From: Allobosea sp. Tri-44
Lineage (GTDB): Bacteria > Pseudomonadota > Alphaproteobacteria > Rhizobiales > Beijerinckiaceae
Direction of reading: 5' to 3'
Length of the DNA: 64,000 bases
NCBI RefSeq assembly: GCF_004123845.1
Contig: NZ_NBDP01000030.1
Coordinates: 558,001-622,000 of the forward strand
Shown here piece after piece: positions 36,161 to 45,192 of this stretch. A program made the translations under genes and the position numbers. Below the pieces are notes generated by a model. The model saw nothing but the letters and a program-made list of their open reading frames with translations. It made no database searches and was not told the DNA's origin. Every line of letters starts with the position of its first letter. Position 1 is the stretch's first letter.

Positions 36161-37437
36161 TGGCGGTCGAGCTCGTCACCTTCGGCTGCCGGCTAAACCT
36201 GGTCGAGAGCGAGACGATCGAGCGACAGGCGCTGGCCGCCGGCCTCGCCGACGTCGCGGTGATCAATACCTGCGCAGTGACTGCGGAAGCTGTGCGCCAG
36301 GCCGGCCAGGCGATCCGCCGGCTCGCCCGCGAAAAGCCGGAGCGTCCGATCGTGGTCACCGGCTGCGCCGCGCAGATCGAACCCGCGCGCTTCGCCGCCA
36401 TGCCGGAGGTGGCGCGGGTGCTCGGCAATGCCGAGAAGCTCGACATGGCGAGCTGGCGGGCACTCGCAAGCTCGAACAGTCTGCGTGCCGCGAGCCCGGA
36501 CAGCGAGCCGGCCGGCAAGATCGTCGTCGGCGACATCATGCAGGCGCGCGATGCCACCCCTCACCGCACGCAGGCGCTGGGCCAGCATACGCGCGGCTTC
36601 CTGCAGGTGCAGAACGGCTGCGACCATCGCTGCACCTTCTGCGTCATCCCGCTCGGACGCGGCAATGCGCGCTCGGCTGAAGTCGGCGAGGTCGTCGCCC
36701 AGGCGCGCCGCCTTGTCGAGGATGGCGCCAGCGAGATCGTGCTGACCGGGGTCGACCTGACGAGCTATGGCCGGGAGAGGTCCGATGCATCGACGCTCGG
36801 CGCTCTCGTCCGCACGGTTCTCGCGGCGCTGCCCGAGCTGAAGCGCCTGCGGCTGTCTTCACTTGATGCGGTCGAGGTCGACGATGATCTGCGCAGCCTG
36901 ATCGCCGGGGAGCCGCGGCTGATGCCGCATCTGCACCTGTCACTGCAAGCCGGCGACGACCTCGTGCTGAAGCGGATGAAGCGCCGCCACAGCCGTGCCG
37001 ACGCGGTCCGCTTCTGCGACGAGATGCGCAGGTTGCGCCCAGAGATCGTCTTCGGCGCCGACCTGATCGCGGGCTTCCCGACCGAGGACGAGGCGATGTT
37101 TTCCCGCACGCTCGACCTGATCGAAGAGTGCGGCCTGTCCTATGTCCACGGCTTCCCGTTCTCAGCTCGACCGGGCACGCCGGCAGCGCGCATGCCGCAG
37201 GTTGCCGGCGGCAAAATCAAGGAGCGGGCTGCCCGCCTGCGCGAGGCGGCGGAAGCCGCCCATGTCCGGCATCTTGCCGCCCGCATCGGCCGACCGCTTT
37301 CGGTCCTGACCGAACGCGGCGACACCGGCCGGGCCGAGGATTTCACTCTGGTGCGCTTCGGCCGCAGCATCGCGCCGGGCCAGATCCTGCCGGTGACCGC
37401 TCACGGCCAGGCCGGGAAATCCCTGCTCGCGGCTTGA
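36160..37437 (+). CDS. mtaB: tRNA t6A37 methylthiotransferase
   Basis: This 425-residue radical SAM enzyme converts t6A37 to ms2t6A37 in tRNAs reading ANN codons. The UPF0004 domain has three cysteines (TFGCRLN, NTCAVT, VTGCAAQ) for one cluster. The radical SAM motif CDHRCTFC (C154, C158, C161) holds the other. The C-terminal TRAM region (SVLTERGDTGRAEDFTLV...) binds tRNA. It lacks extra residues that would suggest MiaB. Translationally coupled to dapF. Confidence 0.92.
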   Translation: MAVELVTFGCRLNLVESETIERQALAAGLADVAVINTCAVTAEAVRQAGQAIRRLAREKPERPIVVTGCAAQIEPARFAAMPEVARVLGNAEKLDMASWRALASSNSLRAASPDSEPAGKIVVGDIMQARDATPHRTQALGQHTRGFLQVQNGCDHRCTFCVIPLGRGNARSAEVGEVVAQARRLVEDGASEIVLTGVDLTSYGRERSDASTLGALVRTVLAALPELKRLRLSSLDAVEVDDDLRSLIAGEPRLMPHLHLSLQAGDDLVLKRMKRRHSRADAVRFCDEMRRLRPEIVFGADLIAGFPTEDEAMFSRTLDLIEECGLSYVHGFPFSARPGTPAARMPQVAGGKIKERAARLREAAEAAHVRHLAARIGRPLSVLTERGDTGRAEDFTLVRFGRSIAPGQILPVTAHGQAGKSLLAA

Positions 37438-37516
37438 CGCGGCGGCTGTGCGCCGCCCATAGCCGCACCGAACCATCCGTCTCCTTGCTGTCGCAATCGG
37501 GAACTAGCTCGTGGCC

Positions 37517-38080
37517 ATGATCCGACCGCTCTATCTTTCCGCCACCCTTGCTGCGGTCCTGTTCGCAGGCGCCGCCGCCGCCCAATCCTATGGCGATGCC
37601 GCGACCAGCCTGTCTGTCGCGCCGCCAGCCGGCTTCAAGGCCGAGGCCGGCAAGCCGCACCCACAATTCGAGGTCACCATCGACATCAGCTCGAAGACCG
37701 GGACGCCGAAGGCGGTGAACAGCACCGGCCAGCTCTGCACGCTCGGCTTCAAGAGCGCGGCGCAGAACGCCAAGCTGACGCGCGAGATCGTCAACGAGCA
37801 GATGGCCAAGCCGGAATGGCAGCAGCTCTATCGCGAGATGTTCGAGACGATCGGCACCGTCTCCGACCTCAAGCTGTTCGAGCACCAGGGCTTCAACGGC
37901 ATCGAGCTGATCGTCACGCCCAAAGCCGGCCCGAACGGACAGAACACGCGCATGTTCACCTCGACGCTGGAGACGGCCAAGGGCCGGACCGCGCTGATCT
38001 GCGCGACCGACCAGCCCGGGCTCGCCGCCGCGCTGCCGCAATTCAGGGCGCTGCGCGCGACGATCCACGCGCCGGAATAG
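37517..38080 (+). CDS. Secreted hypothetical protein
   Basis: This 187-residue protein has a Sec signal (MIRPLYLSATLAAVLFAGAAAAQ). The mature 165 residues begin SYGDAATSLSVAPPAGFKAE and have two cysteines (LCTLGF, LICATD), possibly a disulfide. Features such as FNGIELIVTPKAGPN are reminiscent of periplasmic proteins of unknown function. A GTG two codons upstream is a possible alternative start. It follows mtaB by about 80 bases and converges on fadD. Confidence 0.65.
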   Translation: MIRPLYLSATLAAVLFAGAAAAQSYGDAATSLSVAPPAGFKAEAGKPHPQFEVTIDISSKTGTPKAVNSTGQLCTLGFKSAAQNAKLTREIVNEQMAKPEWQQLYREMFETIGTVSDLKLFEHQGFNGIELIVTPKAGPNGQNTRMFTSTLETAKGRTALICATDQPGLAAALPQFRALRATIHAPE

Positions 38081-38099
38081 GCTTGCGTGCCGCTCGGGC

Positions 38100-39821
38100 T
38101 CAGGCTTTGAGCCCGGCTGCGACCTCCTCGCGCAACGCCCGGCGCAAGACCTTGCCGACATTGGTCTTCGGCAGGGCGTCGCGGAAGATGATCTGCTTGG
38201 GCACCTTGTAGCCGGTCAGGTTCTCCTTGCAGAAGGCGCGCAGCTCATCGGCCGTGACGGCAGGATCGCGCTTGACCACGAAAGCGGTCACCGCCTCGCC
38301 GGAATGCTCATCCGGCAGGCCGATGACAGCCGATTCCAGCACGCCCGGGTGCTTGGCGAGCACGTCCTCGACCTCGTTCGGATAGACGTTGAAGCCGGAG
38401 ACGATGACCATGTCCTTCATCCGGTCGACGACCTTGAACTGCCCGTCCGGCAGGAGGATGCCGACATCGCCGGTGCGGAAGAAGCCGTCTGCCGTCATCA
38501 CCTTGGCGGTCTCGTCCGGCCGGTTCCAATAGCCGGTCATCACCTGCGGTCCGCGGATACAGATCTCGCCGGTATCGCCTGCCGGCACGTCGTTGCCCTC
38601 GGCATCGCGGATGGCGAAGTCGGTCGAAGACAGCGGGTAGCCGATCGTGCCGGTGAACTCGCCGATATCGGGCCGGTTGACCGAGGCCATAGGCGAGGTT
38701 TCCGAGAGCCCGTAGCCTTCGATGATCGGCTTGCCGGTCACTTCCTTCCAGCGTTTGGCGACGGCGGCCTGCGTCGCCATGCCGCCGGCGACCGAGAAGC
38801 GCAGCTCGGAGAAGTCGACATCCTTGATGTCGGGATGGCTGGCGAGCGCGTTGTAAAGCGTGTTGACGCCGGAGAAGAGCGTGAACCGGCTCCCTTTCAA
38901 GATTTTGATGAAGCCGGCGATGTCGCGCGGATTGGCGATCAGCAGGCTCTTGGCGCCGATGCGCAGCATGAACATGCAGCAGCAGGTCAGGGCGAAGATG
39001 TGATAGAGCGGCAGCGCCGTCACCATGACGTGCTGGTAGTCGCTGCGGCCATGCGGCGGCTCGAGCTGCCAGCCTAGCCAAAGCGCCGCTTGCTCGACAT
39101 TGGAGGCGACGTTGCGGTGGGTCAGCGCCGCGCCTTTGGCGACGCCGGTCGTGCCGCCGGTGTACTGCAGAAAGGCGACATCCTCCGGCGCGATCGTGAC
39201 CGGGCTCATGGTCCCTGGCTGGGCGAGGATCGTCTTGAGCGGAACCGCACCCGGCAGGTTGTAGGGCTTCACCACCTTCTTGACCTTGCGGGCGACGAAA
39301 TTGACGATCGCCCCCTTGAACCCCATCAGATCGCCGGCCGTGGCGATGACGATCGACTCCAGCTTGAGATTGGGCCGCGCTTCCTCGACGACATGGGCGA
39401 AGTTCTCGATCACGACCAGCGCACGCGCACCGGAGTCGTTGAGCTGATGCGTCAGCTCGCGAGCCGTATAGAGCGGATTGACGTTGACCACGGTGAAGCC
39501 GCCGAGCAGCGTGCCGAAGATCGTCGCCGGATTGGCCAGGATGTTCGGCATCATCAGCGCGATGCGGTCACCCTTCTTGAAGCCTTGCGCCTGCAGCCAG
39601 GCGGCGAAGGCGCGCGCCGCGCGACCGACCTCAGCGAAGGTGATCGACTTGCCAAAGCTTTCGAACGCCTGACGATCAGGATAAGTCTCGTAGGCGCTGC
39701 GGATCAGATCGGCGAGCGTGCCGACTCCAGCCTCGTCGATGGTGGGCGGCACGGCCGGCGGATAGTGCGCCAGCCAGGGGCGCGCATCCGATGTCGCCTG
39801 AACCGCGGAAAGAGCCGTCAT
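38100..39821 (-). CDS. fadD: Long-chain fatty acid--CoA ligase
   Basis: This 573-residue ANL-superfamily enzyme activates fatty acids to acyl-CoA via an acyl-adenylate. The P-loop-like YTGGTTGVAKGA (about 221-232), GYGLSETSP (about 372), GYWNRPDET, the hinge Asp/Arg region FRTGDVGILLPDGQFKVVDR, and the C-terminal NVGKVLRR lysine are all present. GGGGGAGG six bases before the ATG at 39821 sets the start over the one at 39827. It follows a long leader with a hairpin and dyads (39943-40133). Confidence 0.92.
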   Translation of the reverse strand: MTALSAVQATSDARPWLAHYPPAVPPTIDEAGVGTLADLIRSAYETYPDRQAFESFGKSITFAEVGRAARAFAAWLQAQGFKKGDRIALMMPNILANPATIFGTLLGGFTVVNVNPLYTARELTHQLNDSGARALVVIENFAHVVEEARPNLKLESIVIATAGDLMGFKGAIVNFVARKVKKVVKPYNLPGAVPLKTILAQPGTMSPVTIAPEDVAFLQYTGGTTGVAKGAALTHRNVASNVEQAALWLGWQLEPPHGRSDYQHVMVTALPLYHIFALTCCCMFMLRIGAKSLLIANPRDIAGFIKILKGSRFTLFSGVNTLYNALASHPDIKDVDFSELRFSVAGGMATQAAVAKRWKEVTGKPIIEGYGLSETSPMASVNRPDIGEFTGTIGYPLSSTDFAIRDAEGNDVPAGDTGEICIRGPQVMTGYWNRPDETAKVMTADGFFRTGDVGILLPDGQFKVVDRMKDMVIVSGFNVYPNEVEDVLAKHPGVLESAVIGLPDEHSGEAVTAFVVKRDPAVTADELRAFCKENLTGYKVPKQIIFRDALPKTNVGKVLRRALREEVAAGLKA

Positions 39822-39942
39822 CGTCATCCTCCCCCTCAGCGGCCCGCCCTGTTACCGGGTGTGGGTACCGCGCCGCGGACGCCCGGCTGCCGGCCGGTCG
39901 CGTTCCGCATCTTCTGATTGTCTCACGCTACACTGCGCAAGC

Positions 39943-39972
39943 CTAGCGGCGGGCGCAAGCACCCGCCGCTAG
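39943..39972 (-). promoter_or_regulatory. Perfect hairpin in fadD leader
   Basis: CTAGCGGCGGG and CCCGCCGCTAG form an 11-base perfect stem around CGCAAGCA, about 120 bases before fadD. It has no T-run on the minus strand, so it is a candidate stability or attenuation structure rather than a proven terminator. Confidence 0.5.
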
Positions 39973-39973
39973 A

Positions 39974-39991
39974 AAGTTTACATATAAACTT
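39974..39991 (-). promoter_or_regulatory. AT-rich dyad, candidate operator
   Basis: AAGTTTA and TAAACTT arms with a CATA spacer, directly beside the hairpin. The size and symmetry suit a TetR- or FadR-type repressor of fatty-acid genes, by inference. Confidence 0.4.
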
Positions 39992-40119
39992 TTGCGCTGC
40001 AACAGGCCGGAGCCGGCGCCTTATCCAATCGCAGGCAAAGCACAAAAACCGAGGCCGGAACCGAATCCGGTCGGGCCTAGACAACCCGACCGATGAATTC
40101 GCCCCTCACCTTTTGTTCG

Positions 40120-40133
40120 TAGACTTTAGTCTA
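40120..40133 (-). promoter_or_regulatory. Dyad TAGACT-TT-AGTCTA, candidate operator
   Basis: A perfect six-base inverted repeat with a two-base spacer, 48 bases downstream of the EF-G-like stop and about 300 bases before fadD. It may bind a regulator or be part of a fadD promoter. Confidence 0.35.
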
Positions 40134-40181
40134 AATCCCGTTCTTTCGGTCAACCTGCTGTGCAATCGACCGGAACAGGCT

Positions 40182-42260
40182 CTAACGCGCCTGCGCCATC
40201 GCCTGAGCCGCGACCACCGCGTCAGCCGGCTTGCCTGCGAGCTCGGCGAGATGGTCGAAGCGGGCGCTGAACGAGCCGACACCGGCCGTCGCCGAGCGCA
40301 ATTCGACGATCAACCCTGCCATCTCGGCCTCCGGCATCAGCGCGTTGATCTGGTCCCAGCCGCGCCAGCCGGGGCGCGCGTCATAACCGAGGATCTGGCC
40401 GCGCCTTGCCGAGACGATCGCCGAGGCACGCGACATCGCGTCCGATGGAATCACGATTTCGATCGCCAGGATCGGCTCGAGCAGCACGGGCTTGGCTTGC
40501 GGGCAGGCCTCCCCCATCGCGATCCGCGCCGCCTGCCGGAAGGCCATATCGGAGGAATCGACCGTATGATAGGAGCCGTCCGTCAGCGTCACCTCGATGT
40601 CGACGAGCGGAAAACCCAGCGGGCCGCGCTGGCAATAGTCGCGCACCCCGGCCTCGACCGAGCTGATGTACTGCCTCGGCACGACGCCTCCGGTGATGCG
40701 GTCGACGAAGCGGATGCCCTCGCCGCGCTGCAGCGGCGCGATCTCCAGCACGACATCGCCGAACTGGCCGTGGCCGCCGCTCTGCTTGCGGTGCCGGCCG
40801 CGCGCACTCGCCTTGCCCCGTAGCGTCTCGCGATAGCCGAGCTGCGTCGCACCACTGTCGACGCTGATGCCGTAGCGCCCCGCCAGTCGCTCCAGCGTGA
40901 CGCGCAGATGCATCTCGCCCTGGCCGGAGAGACGCATCTCGCCGAACTCGGCGCGATGCTCAAGAGCAAGTGCCGGGTCCTCCTCGATCAGCTTGGCGAG
41001 GCCGGCGGTCAGCCTGACCTCGTCCTTGCGGTCCTTGACGCCGACCGACAGCGCATGGACCGGCTCGGGCGGCGCCACGGCGCTGACGATATCCGGCCGG
41101 GCCTTGCCGACGGCGACGGTGTCGCCGGTGCGGATGCCTTCGAGCCGCGAGAAGGCGACGACCTCGCCTTCATCCGCCGCAGGGCGGCGCTGCTGCTCGG
41201 CCCCCTTGAGCTCTAGCACACCGCCGATACGAGCCTCGACACCGCCGGACGATGTGAGCACATCGCCCTCCGCCATGCGCCCGCGCAGGATACGCGCCAG
41301 CGAAAGCTTCCCGCCCTGGCCCGACTGCCAGGTCTTCAGCACCAGCGCCAGCGGCGCGCCGCTATCGACGACGCCGACTCGCCCGCGCGTGACCGCCAGC
41401 GTCGGCGCCTCGTGCCTGAGCGCCTTGAGCAGCCGGGTCACGCCGTTGCCGCGCTCGGCTGCGCCGATCAGCACGGGCACGACATGGCGCTCCTTGAGCT
41501 CGCGGGCGAGGTCGTCGAAGACGAGGTCCCGCGGCGGCTCGATGTCGCCGAGCAGACCCTCCATCAGCTCGTCGTCATAGTCGGCGAGCTTTTCCAGCAT
41601 CGAGAATCTGGCGTCGCGCTCGCGCTCGACCTCTTCGGGAGCGAGCGGCACGATTTCACTGGGCGCATGCTCGCGATAGATGAAGGCGCGCTCCAGCGCG
41701 AGGTCGATGAAGCCGACCGCGATGCCGCCCTGCCAGATCGGGATCTGCCGGAGCAGCAGCGGGGTGCGCGAGGCGCGCTGCAGCAATCCAAGCGTCTCGC
41801 GCACGCGCCGCGAGGCGGAATCGATCTTGTTCAGGAAGAGGAAGCGCGGAATGTCGGCCTCCTCGAGCTCGCGCAGCACAAGCTCCAGCGCCGGTGCCTT
41901 GCGGTCATCAGCCTCGCAGACCACGACCGCGGCGTCGACCGCCGGCAGGACATGGCGCATCTCGTGCAGGAATTCGACAGAGCCGGGGCAGTCGATGAAT
42001 GTGTAGCGCTCGCCCATGAAGTCGACGCTGGCGACATTGGGCTCGGTGCTCATCTGATGGGAGCGCGCCTCCGGCGAGGCGTCACCGACACTGTTCTTGG
42101 TCTTGACGGAGCCAGCACGCGAGACTGCGCCGCAACGCTCCAGAATGCTTTCGAACAGGCTGGTCTTGCCGCTCTGGAAGGGACCGACGAGCGCGATGCA
42201 TCGCGGGCCCCTACCTCTGACGCCGGACGGGTTTCCTCCACTGCTGGAAGTCGCAGCCAT
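40182..42260 (-). CDS. Diverged elongation factor G-like GTPase
   Basis: This 692-residue protein has the five-domain EF-G layout: GTPase (G1 GPFQSGKT 26-33, NKID 144-147, GAAERG as G5), domain II (about 300-390), and III-V (GEMHLRVTLERLAGRYGISV; QFGDVVLEIAPLQRGEGIRFV; DARPGWRGWDQINALMPEAE). The G3 motif reads DCPGS (D90-S94) where translation factors have DxPGH, so the catalytic His is a Ser. It is one of the EF-G-like paralogues of alphaproteobacteria and probably not the main translocase. Its role, perhaps in ribosome recycling or stress, is unknown. Confidence 0.85.
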   Translation of the reverse strand: MAATSSSGGNPSGVRGRGPRCIALVGPFQSGKTSLFESILERCGAVSRAGSVKTKNSVGDASPEARSHQMSTEPNVASVDFMGERYTFIDCPGSVEFLHEMRHVLPAVDAAVVVCEADDRKAPALELVLRELEEADIPRFLFLNKIDSASRRVRETLGLLQRASRTPLLLRQIPIWQGGIAVGFIDLALERAFIYREHAPSEIVPLAPEEVERERDARFSMLEKLADYDDELMEGLLGDIEPPRDLVFDDLARELKERHVVPVLIGAAERGNGVTRLLKALRHEAPTLAVTRGRVGVVDSGAPLALVLKTWQSGQGGKLSLARILRGRMAEGDVLTSSGGVEARIGGVLELKGAEQQRRPAADEGEVVAFSRLEGIRTGDTVAVGKARPDIVSAVAPPEPVHALSVGVKDRKDEVRLTAGLAKLIEEDPALALEHRAEFGEMRLSGQGEMHLRVTLERLAGRYGISVDSGATQLGYRETLRGKASARGRHRKQSGGHGQFGDVVLEIAPLQRGEGIRFVDRITGGVVPRQYISSVEAGVRDYCQRGPLGFPLVDIEVTLTDGSYHTVDSSDMAFRQAARIAMGEACPQAKPVLLEPILAIEIVIPSDAMSRASAIVSARRGQILGYDARPGWRGWDQINALMPEAEMAGLIVELRSATAGVGSFSARFDHLAELAGKPADAVVAAQAMAQAR

Positions 42261-42473
42261 GTCGTCCTCCTTCGGTTCTGGCCGCGCGCGGACGGGTGGC
42301 TTGAAGCCGAAATCCGAGGCGGCGGTTGACCGGCGAGAACGAGAATGGAGCGCCCACGCCGGAAAGGCGGCGGTCGCTCTGGCCCGACGGGGTCGGGCGG
42401 CCGTCGAAGAGGGGTGTCGAAAGACAGGTTTGCGCCGTTCCGGAGCAGGCGCAAGCGGAATGTTGCCGCCGGT

Positions 42474-42830
42474 TCAGGCCGGCTCCGACCGGCGCGTGCC
42501 ATGCGCCTGCCCCCAATGCGCCATTCCCTCGAAGATCGGCGCCAGCGCCCACCCGCGCTCGGTCAGGGCATATTCGACCTTGGGCGGCACCATTTCCTGC
42601 ACGCTGCGGGAGATCACCCCATCCTCCTCAAGCGCTCGCAGCTGCAGGGTCATCATCCGCTGCGTCACATGCGGGAGAAGCCGGCGCAGGCCGTTGAACC
42701 GGCACGGGCCGCGCGTCAGCTGGAACAAGATCAGCGCTTTCCACTTGCCACCGATCACGTCGATCGTCGCCTCTACCGGGCACCAGACATAGGGGATGTC
42801 CTTGAGCGACGGGCGCATCGACTGCTCCAA
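42474..42830 (-). CDS. HxlR family transcriptional regulator
   Basis: This 118-residue winged-helix protein has a conserved Cys (C17 in VWCPVEATIDVIGGKWKALI), FQLTRGPCRFNGLRRLLPHV, QRMMTLQLRALEEDGVISR and VEYALTERGWAL. In this family the cysteine often senses electrophiles or oxidants, and the regulator controls the divergent neighbour. Here that is the NmrA-like reductase 78 bases away. Starts at 42830 or 42818 are both possible. Three TTATG repeats sit between the genes. Confidence 0.9.
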   Translation of the reverse strand: MEQSMRPSLKDIPYVWCPVEATIDVIGGKWKALILFQLTRGPCRFNGLRRLLPHVTQRMMTLQLRALEEDGVISRSVQEMVPPKVEYALTERGWALAPIFEGMAHWGQAHGTRRSEPA

Positions 42831-42908
42831 TCCAGTATAAAAATTGTGCGTACTTATGCTTATGATACTGCCCTGTTATGCCGTCCCCATCAACCGATGG
42901 AGGACACG
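42831..42908. promoter_or_regulatory. Divergent promoter/operator region, HxlR and NmrA-like genes
   Basis: A 78-base AT-rich gap (CCAGTATAAAAATTGTGCGTA and neighbouring TTATG motifs) between the regulator and its probable target. HxlR proteins typically bind such gaps as dimers. No perfect dyad is visible, only repeated TTATG. GGAGG at 42898-42902 is the ribosome site for the NmrA-like gene. Confidence 0.4.
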
Positions 42909-43772
42909 ATGTTTGCGATCATGGGAGCGACGGGACAGACGGGCGGCGCGGCTCTGGCGGCAGCGCTCGCAGCAGGACATGCCGTCAGGGCGATCGTCCG
43001 CGAGCCGAGCCGGGCTGCGGCGTTGGCCGAGAAAGGCGCCGTTCTGGCCAAGGCGGATCTCGACGATGTCGAGGCCCTGACGGCCGCCTTCGCCGACGCC
43101 CAGGCGGTTTATGTGCTCAACCCGGTTCCGCTCGCGGCCGAGGATGTTTTCGGGGCGGCGGCGCAGAATGGAGCAGCAATCGCCGAGGCGATCCGCCGCG
43201 CCGGCGTGCCACATGTGGTGGCGCTGTCGTCGAGCGGCGCCCACCGCGTGGAAGGCACGGGCATCGTCCGGGCGCTGCACGATTTCGAGCAGGCCTTGCG
43301 CGGCGCGGCCCCTTCGCTGACCTTCATCCGCGCCACCGAATTCATGGAGAACTGGGGCAGCGTCCTTGGCGTCGCGGCCGAGCACGGCATCCTGCCGAGC
43401 ATGCGCCAGCCACTCGACGCCACGGGGGAGACCGTCTCCGCCAGCGATGTCGGCCGGCAGGCCGCCGCCGAGCTCGCCCGCCCGCATACCGGCGAGCGCA
43501 TCGTCAACCTGAAGGGGCCGGCGGAGTATTCGCCTGAAGAGGCCGCGCAGGCGCTCGGCGAGTTGCTCGGCAAGCCGATCGCGGCCGTGCCGACCCCGCG
43601 CGAGGACTGGGAGCCAGGGCTCGTCGCCGCGGGCTTGAGCGCGAGCCATGCGCGCGAACTGGCCGGCCTCTACGACGCGATGAATGCCGGCCGGATCGCC
43701 TTCGAGGAGGTCGGCGAGACGCGCCGCGGCAGCGTCACGCTGAAACAAGCGCTGGCGGGGTTGCTGGGCTAG
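42909..43772 (+). CDS. NmrA-like NAD(P)H-binding reductase (quinone reductase 2/QOR2 type)
   Basis: This 287-residue atypical SDR has a Rossmann glycine motif GATGQTG (6-12), YVLNPVPLAAEDVFG after strand 3, VPHVVALSSSGAHRVEGTG, and TFIRATEFMENWGSVLG. The profile fits NmrA/QOR2-like proteins that bind NADPH and reduce quinones or sense redox. GGAGG six bases before the ATG at 42909 fixes the start. It is divergent from a HxlR regulator, likely its repressor. Its stop overlaps the SDR stop on the other strand through CTAG. Confidence 0.85.
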   Translation: MFAIMGATGQTGGAALAAALAAGHAVRAIVREPSRAAALAEKGAVLAKADLDDVEALTAAFADAQAVYVLNPVPLAAEDVFGAAAQNGAAIAEAIRRAGVPHVVALSSSGAHRVEGTGIVRALHDFEQALRGAAPSLTFIRATEFMENWGSVLGVAAEHGILPSMRQPLDATGETVSASDVGRQAAAELARPHTGERIVNLKGPAEYSPEEAAQALGELLGKPIAAVPTPREDWEPGLVAAGLSASHARELAGLYDAMNAGRIAFEEVGETRRGSVTLKQALAGLLG

Positions 43773-44557
43773 CGATTGCGCCGCTGCCCGCGCAGCGTCG
43801 GCAGGCCGATGCCGACCGCGTCGAAGCCGCCGTCGACGGCGAGCACCTGGCCGGTGATGTAGCTCGACCGATCACTGCACAGGAAGAAGATCGCCTCGGC
43901 GAGTTCTTCTTCCGCGCCGTAGCGGGCGAGCGGGATGGCATCGTGATAGTCGGCCCGGATCTCGGGCGAGTGCACGGCCTTGGCCATGGCGGTCTCGACC
44001 GGTCCGGGCGCCACCGCATTGACGCGGATGCCGAGACCAGCCAGTTCGGCCGCCTGCTGCTTGGTGAGATGGGCGAGCGCCGCCTTGCTGGTGCCGTAGG
44101 CGACGCGCAGCGTCGAGGCGCGCAGGCCCGAGATCGAGGTGATGTTGACGATGGCGCCGCCGCCATTGTCGGCCATGATCGGTGCCGCGGCCTGTGTAGT
44201 CAGGAAGGGTCCGTCGAGATTGACCGCCAGGACACGCTGCCATTCGGCATACGTCGTCTCCAGCAGCGGCTTGAACACGGCCGTGCCGGCATTGTTGACG
44301 AGAGCATCGAGCCGGCCGAAGCGCTCGACCACCGCGTCGACCGCCTCCGAGACCTGTTCCGGCATGGCGACGTCGCAGGCGATGGTCATCGTCGCAGTCG
44401 GCGCATCGAGCTCGGCCATCGCCCTGGCGAGCTCCGGCGCATCGATGTCGAGCAAAGCGACGCGCCAGTTGTCGGCGAGGAAGCGCTTGGCAGTGGCGAG
44501 CCCGATCCCGCGCGCGGCCCCGGTGACGAGGGCGACCCTGGCGATATCCTGGGGCAT
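43769..44557 (-). CDS. SDR family NAD(P)-dependent oxidoreductase
   Basis: This 262-residue classical short-chain dehydrogenase has TGAARGIG (12-19), NNAG, catalytic Ser in ITSISGL, Tyr/Lys in AYGTSKAAL, and PGPVETAM. Ends with the usual ITGQVLAVDGGF. A 3-oxoacyl-ACP reductase-like or sugar/steroid dehydrogenase function is possible, and the substrate is unknown. The ATG at 44557 starts MPQDIARVALVTG. The in-frame 42-residue extension is not homologous. It converges on and overlaps the NmrA-like gene by four bases. Confidence 0.88.
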   Translation of the reverse strand: MPQDIARVALVTGAARGIGLATAKRFLADNWRVALLDIDAPELARAMAELDAPTATMTIACDVAMPEQVSEAVDAVVERFGRLDALVNNAGTAVFKPLLETTYAEWQRVLAVNLDGPFLTTQAAAPIMADNGGGAIVNITSISGLRASTLRVAYGTSKAALAHLTKQQAAELAGLGIRVNAVAPGPVETAMAKAVHSPEIRADYHDAIPLARYGAEEELAEAIFFLCSDRSSYITGQVLAVDGGFDAVGIGLPTLRGQRRNR

Positions 44558-44745
44558 GACGGCTGTCCGAAGCGAGGCTGGCGATGGCCGCGACCATAGG
44601 CAGGCGGACCGGGCAAGGCAAAACCCTTCACACAGCTCATCTCGTGCTCGACAAACCCGCTTCGCTCCTGTAAGGCCCGGCACTCAACTTAAAACAGCGA
44701 GCCGAAAGCCCGCGCTTCCGCGCGAACACGGCCATGGAGAGACCC

Positions 44746-45138
44746 ATGAACATCATCGAGCAGATCGACCAGGAGCAGATCGCCAAGCTCGCCGACGGCA
44801 AGGAAATCCCGCATTTCCAGCCTGGCGACACCGTGCAGGTCAACGTCAAGGTCAAGGAAGGCGAGCGCAGCCGCGTCCAGGCCTATGAAGGCGTCTGCAT
44901 CGCCCGCAATGGCGGCGGGCTGAACCAGAGCTTCACCGTTCGCAAGATTTCCTATGGCGAGGGCGTCGAGCGCGTCTTCCCGCTGTATTCGCCGAACCTC
45001 GACTCGATCAAGGTCGTTCGCAAGGGCAAGGTTCGCCGCGCCAAGCTGTACTACCTGCGTGATCGCCGCGGCAAGTCGGCCCGTATCGCCGAGCGCGTCG
45101 ATGCCAAGCCGGCCAAGGGCGAGAGCAAGGGCAAGTAA
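44746..45138 (+). CDS. rplS: 50S ribosomal protein L19
   Basis: This 130-residue protein is at the 30S-50S interface. Typical elements are [60 protein letters not shown] and the [20 protein letters not shown] end. GGAGA eight bases before the ATG at 44746 supports this start over the ATG at 44734. It is followed by a strong terminator and is not next to trmD, its usual upstream partner. Confidence 0.97.
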   Translation: MNIIEQIDQEQIAKLADGKEIPHFQPGDTVQVNVKVKEGERSRVQAYEGVCIARNGGGLNQSFTVRKISYGEGVERVFPLYSPNLDSIKVVRKGKVRRAKLYYLRDRRGKSARIAERVDAKPAKGESKGK

Positions 45139-45166
45139 ACCACTCTTCCCGTATCGGGATTTCAGG

Positions 45167-45192
45167 AACGCGGCCTTCGGGCCGCGTTTTTT
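45167..45192 (+). terminator. Rho-independent terminator of rplS
   Basis: CGCGGCC and GGCCGCG form a seven-base stem with a stable TTCG tetraloop, followed by TTTTTT. It begins about 28 bases after the rplS stop. The clearest intrinsic terminator in the window. Confidence 0.9.

Larger units (their letters stand above)
39822..40181 (-). other. Structured leader/intergenic region upstream of fadD
   Basis: About 360 bases between the EF-G-like stop and fadD, with no gene. Toward fadD it contains a dyad at 40120-40133 (TAGACT-TT-AGTCTA), a dyad at 39974-39991 (AAGTTTA-CATA-TAAACTT) and an 11-base perfect hairpin at 39943-39972. The AT-rich dyads resemble operators, and the hairpin would lie in the mRNA leader if transcription starts upstream. 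Confidence 0.45.
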
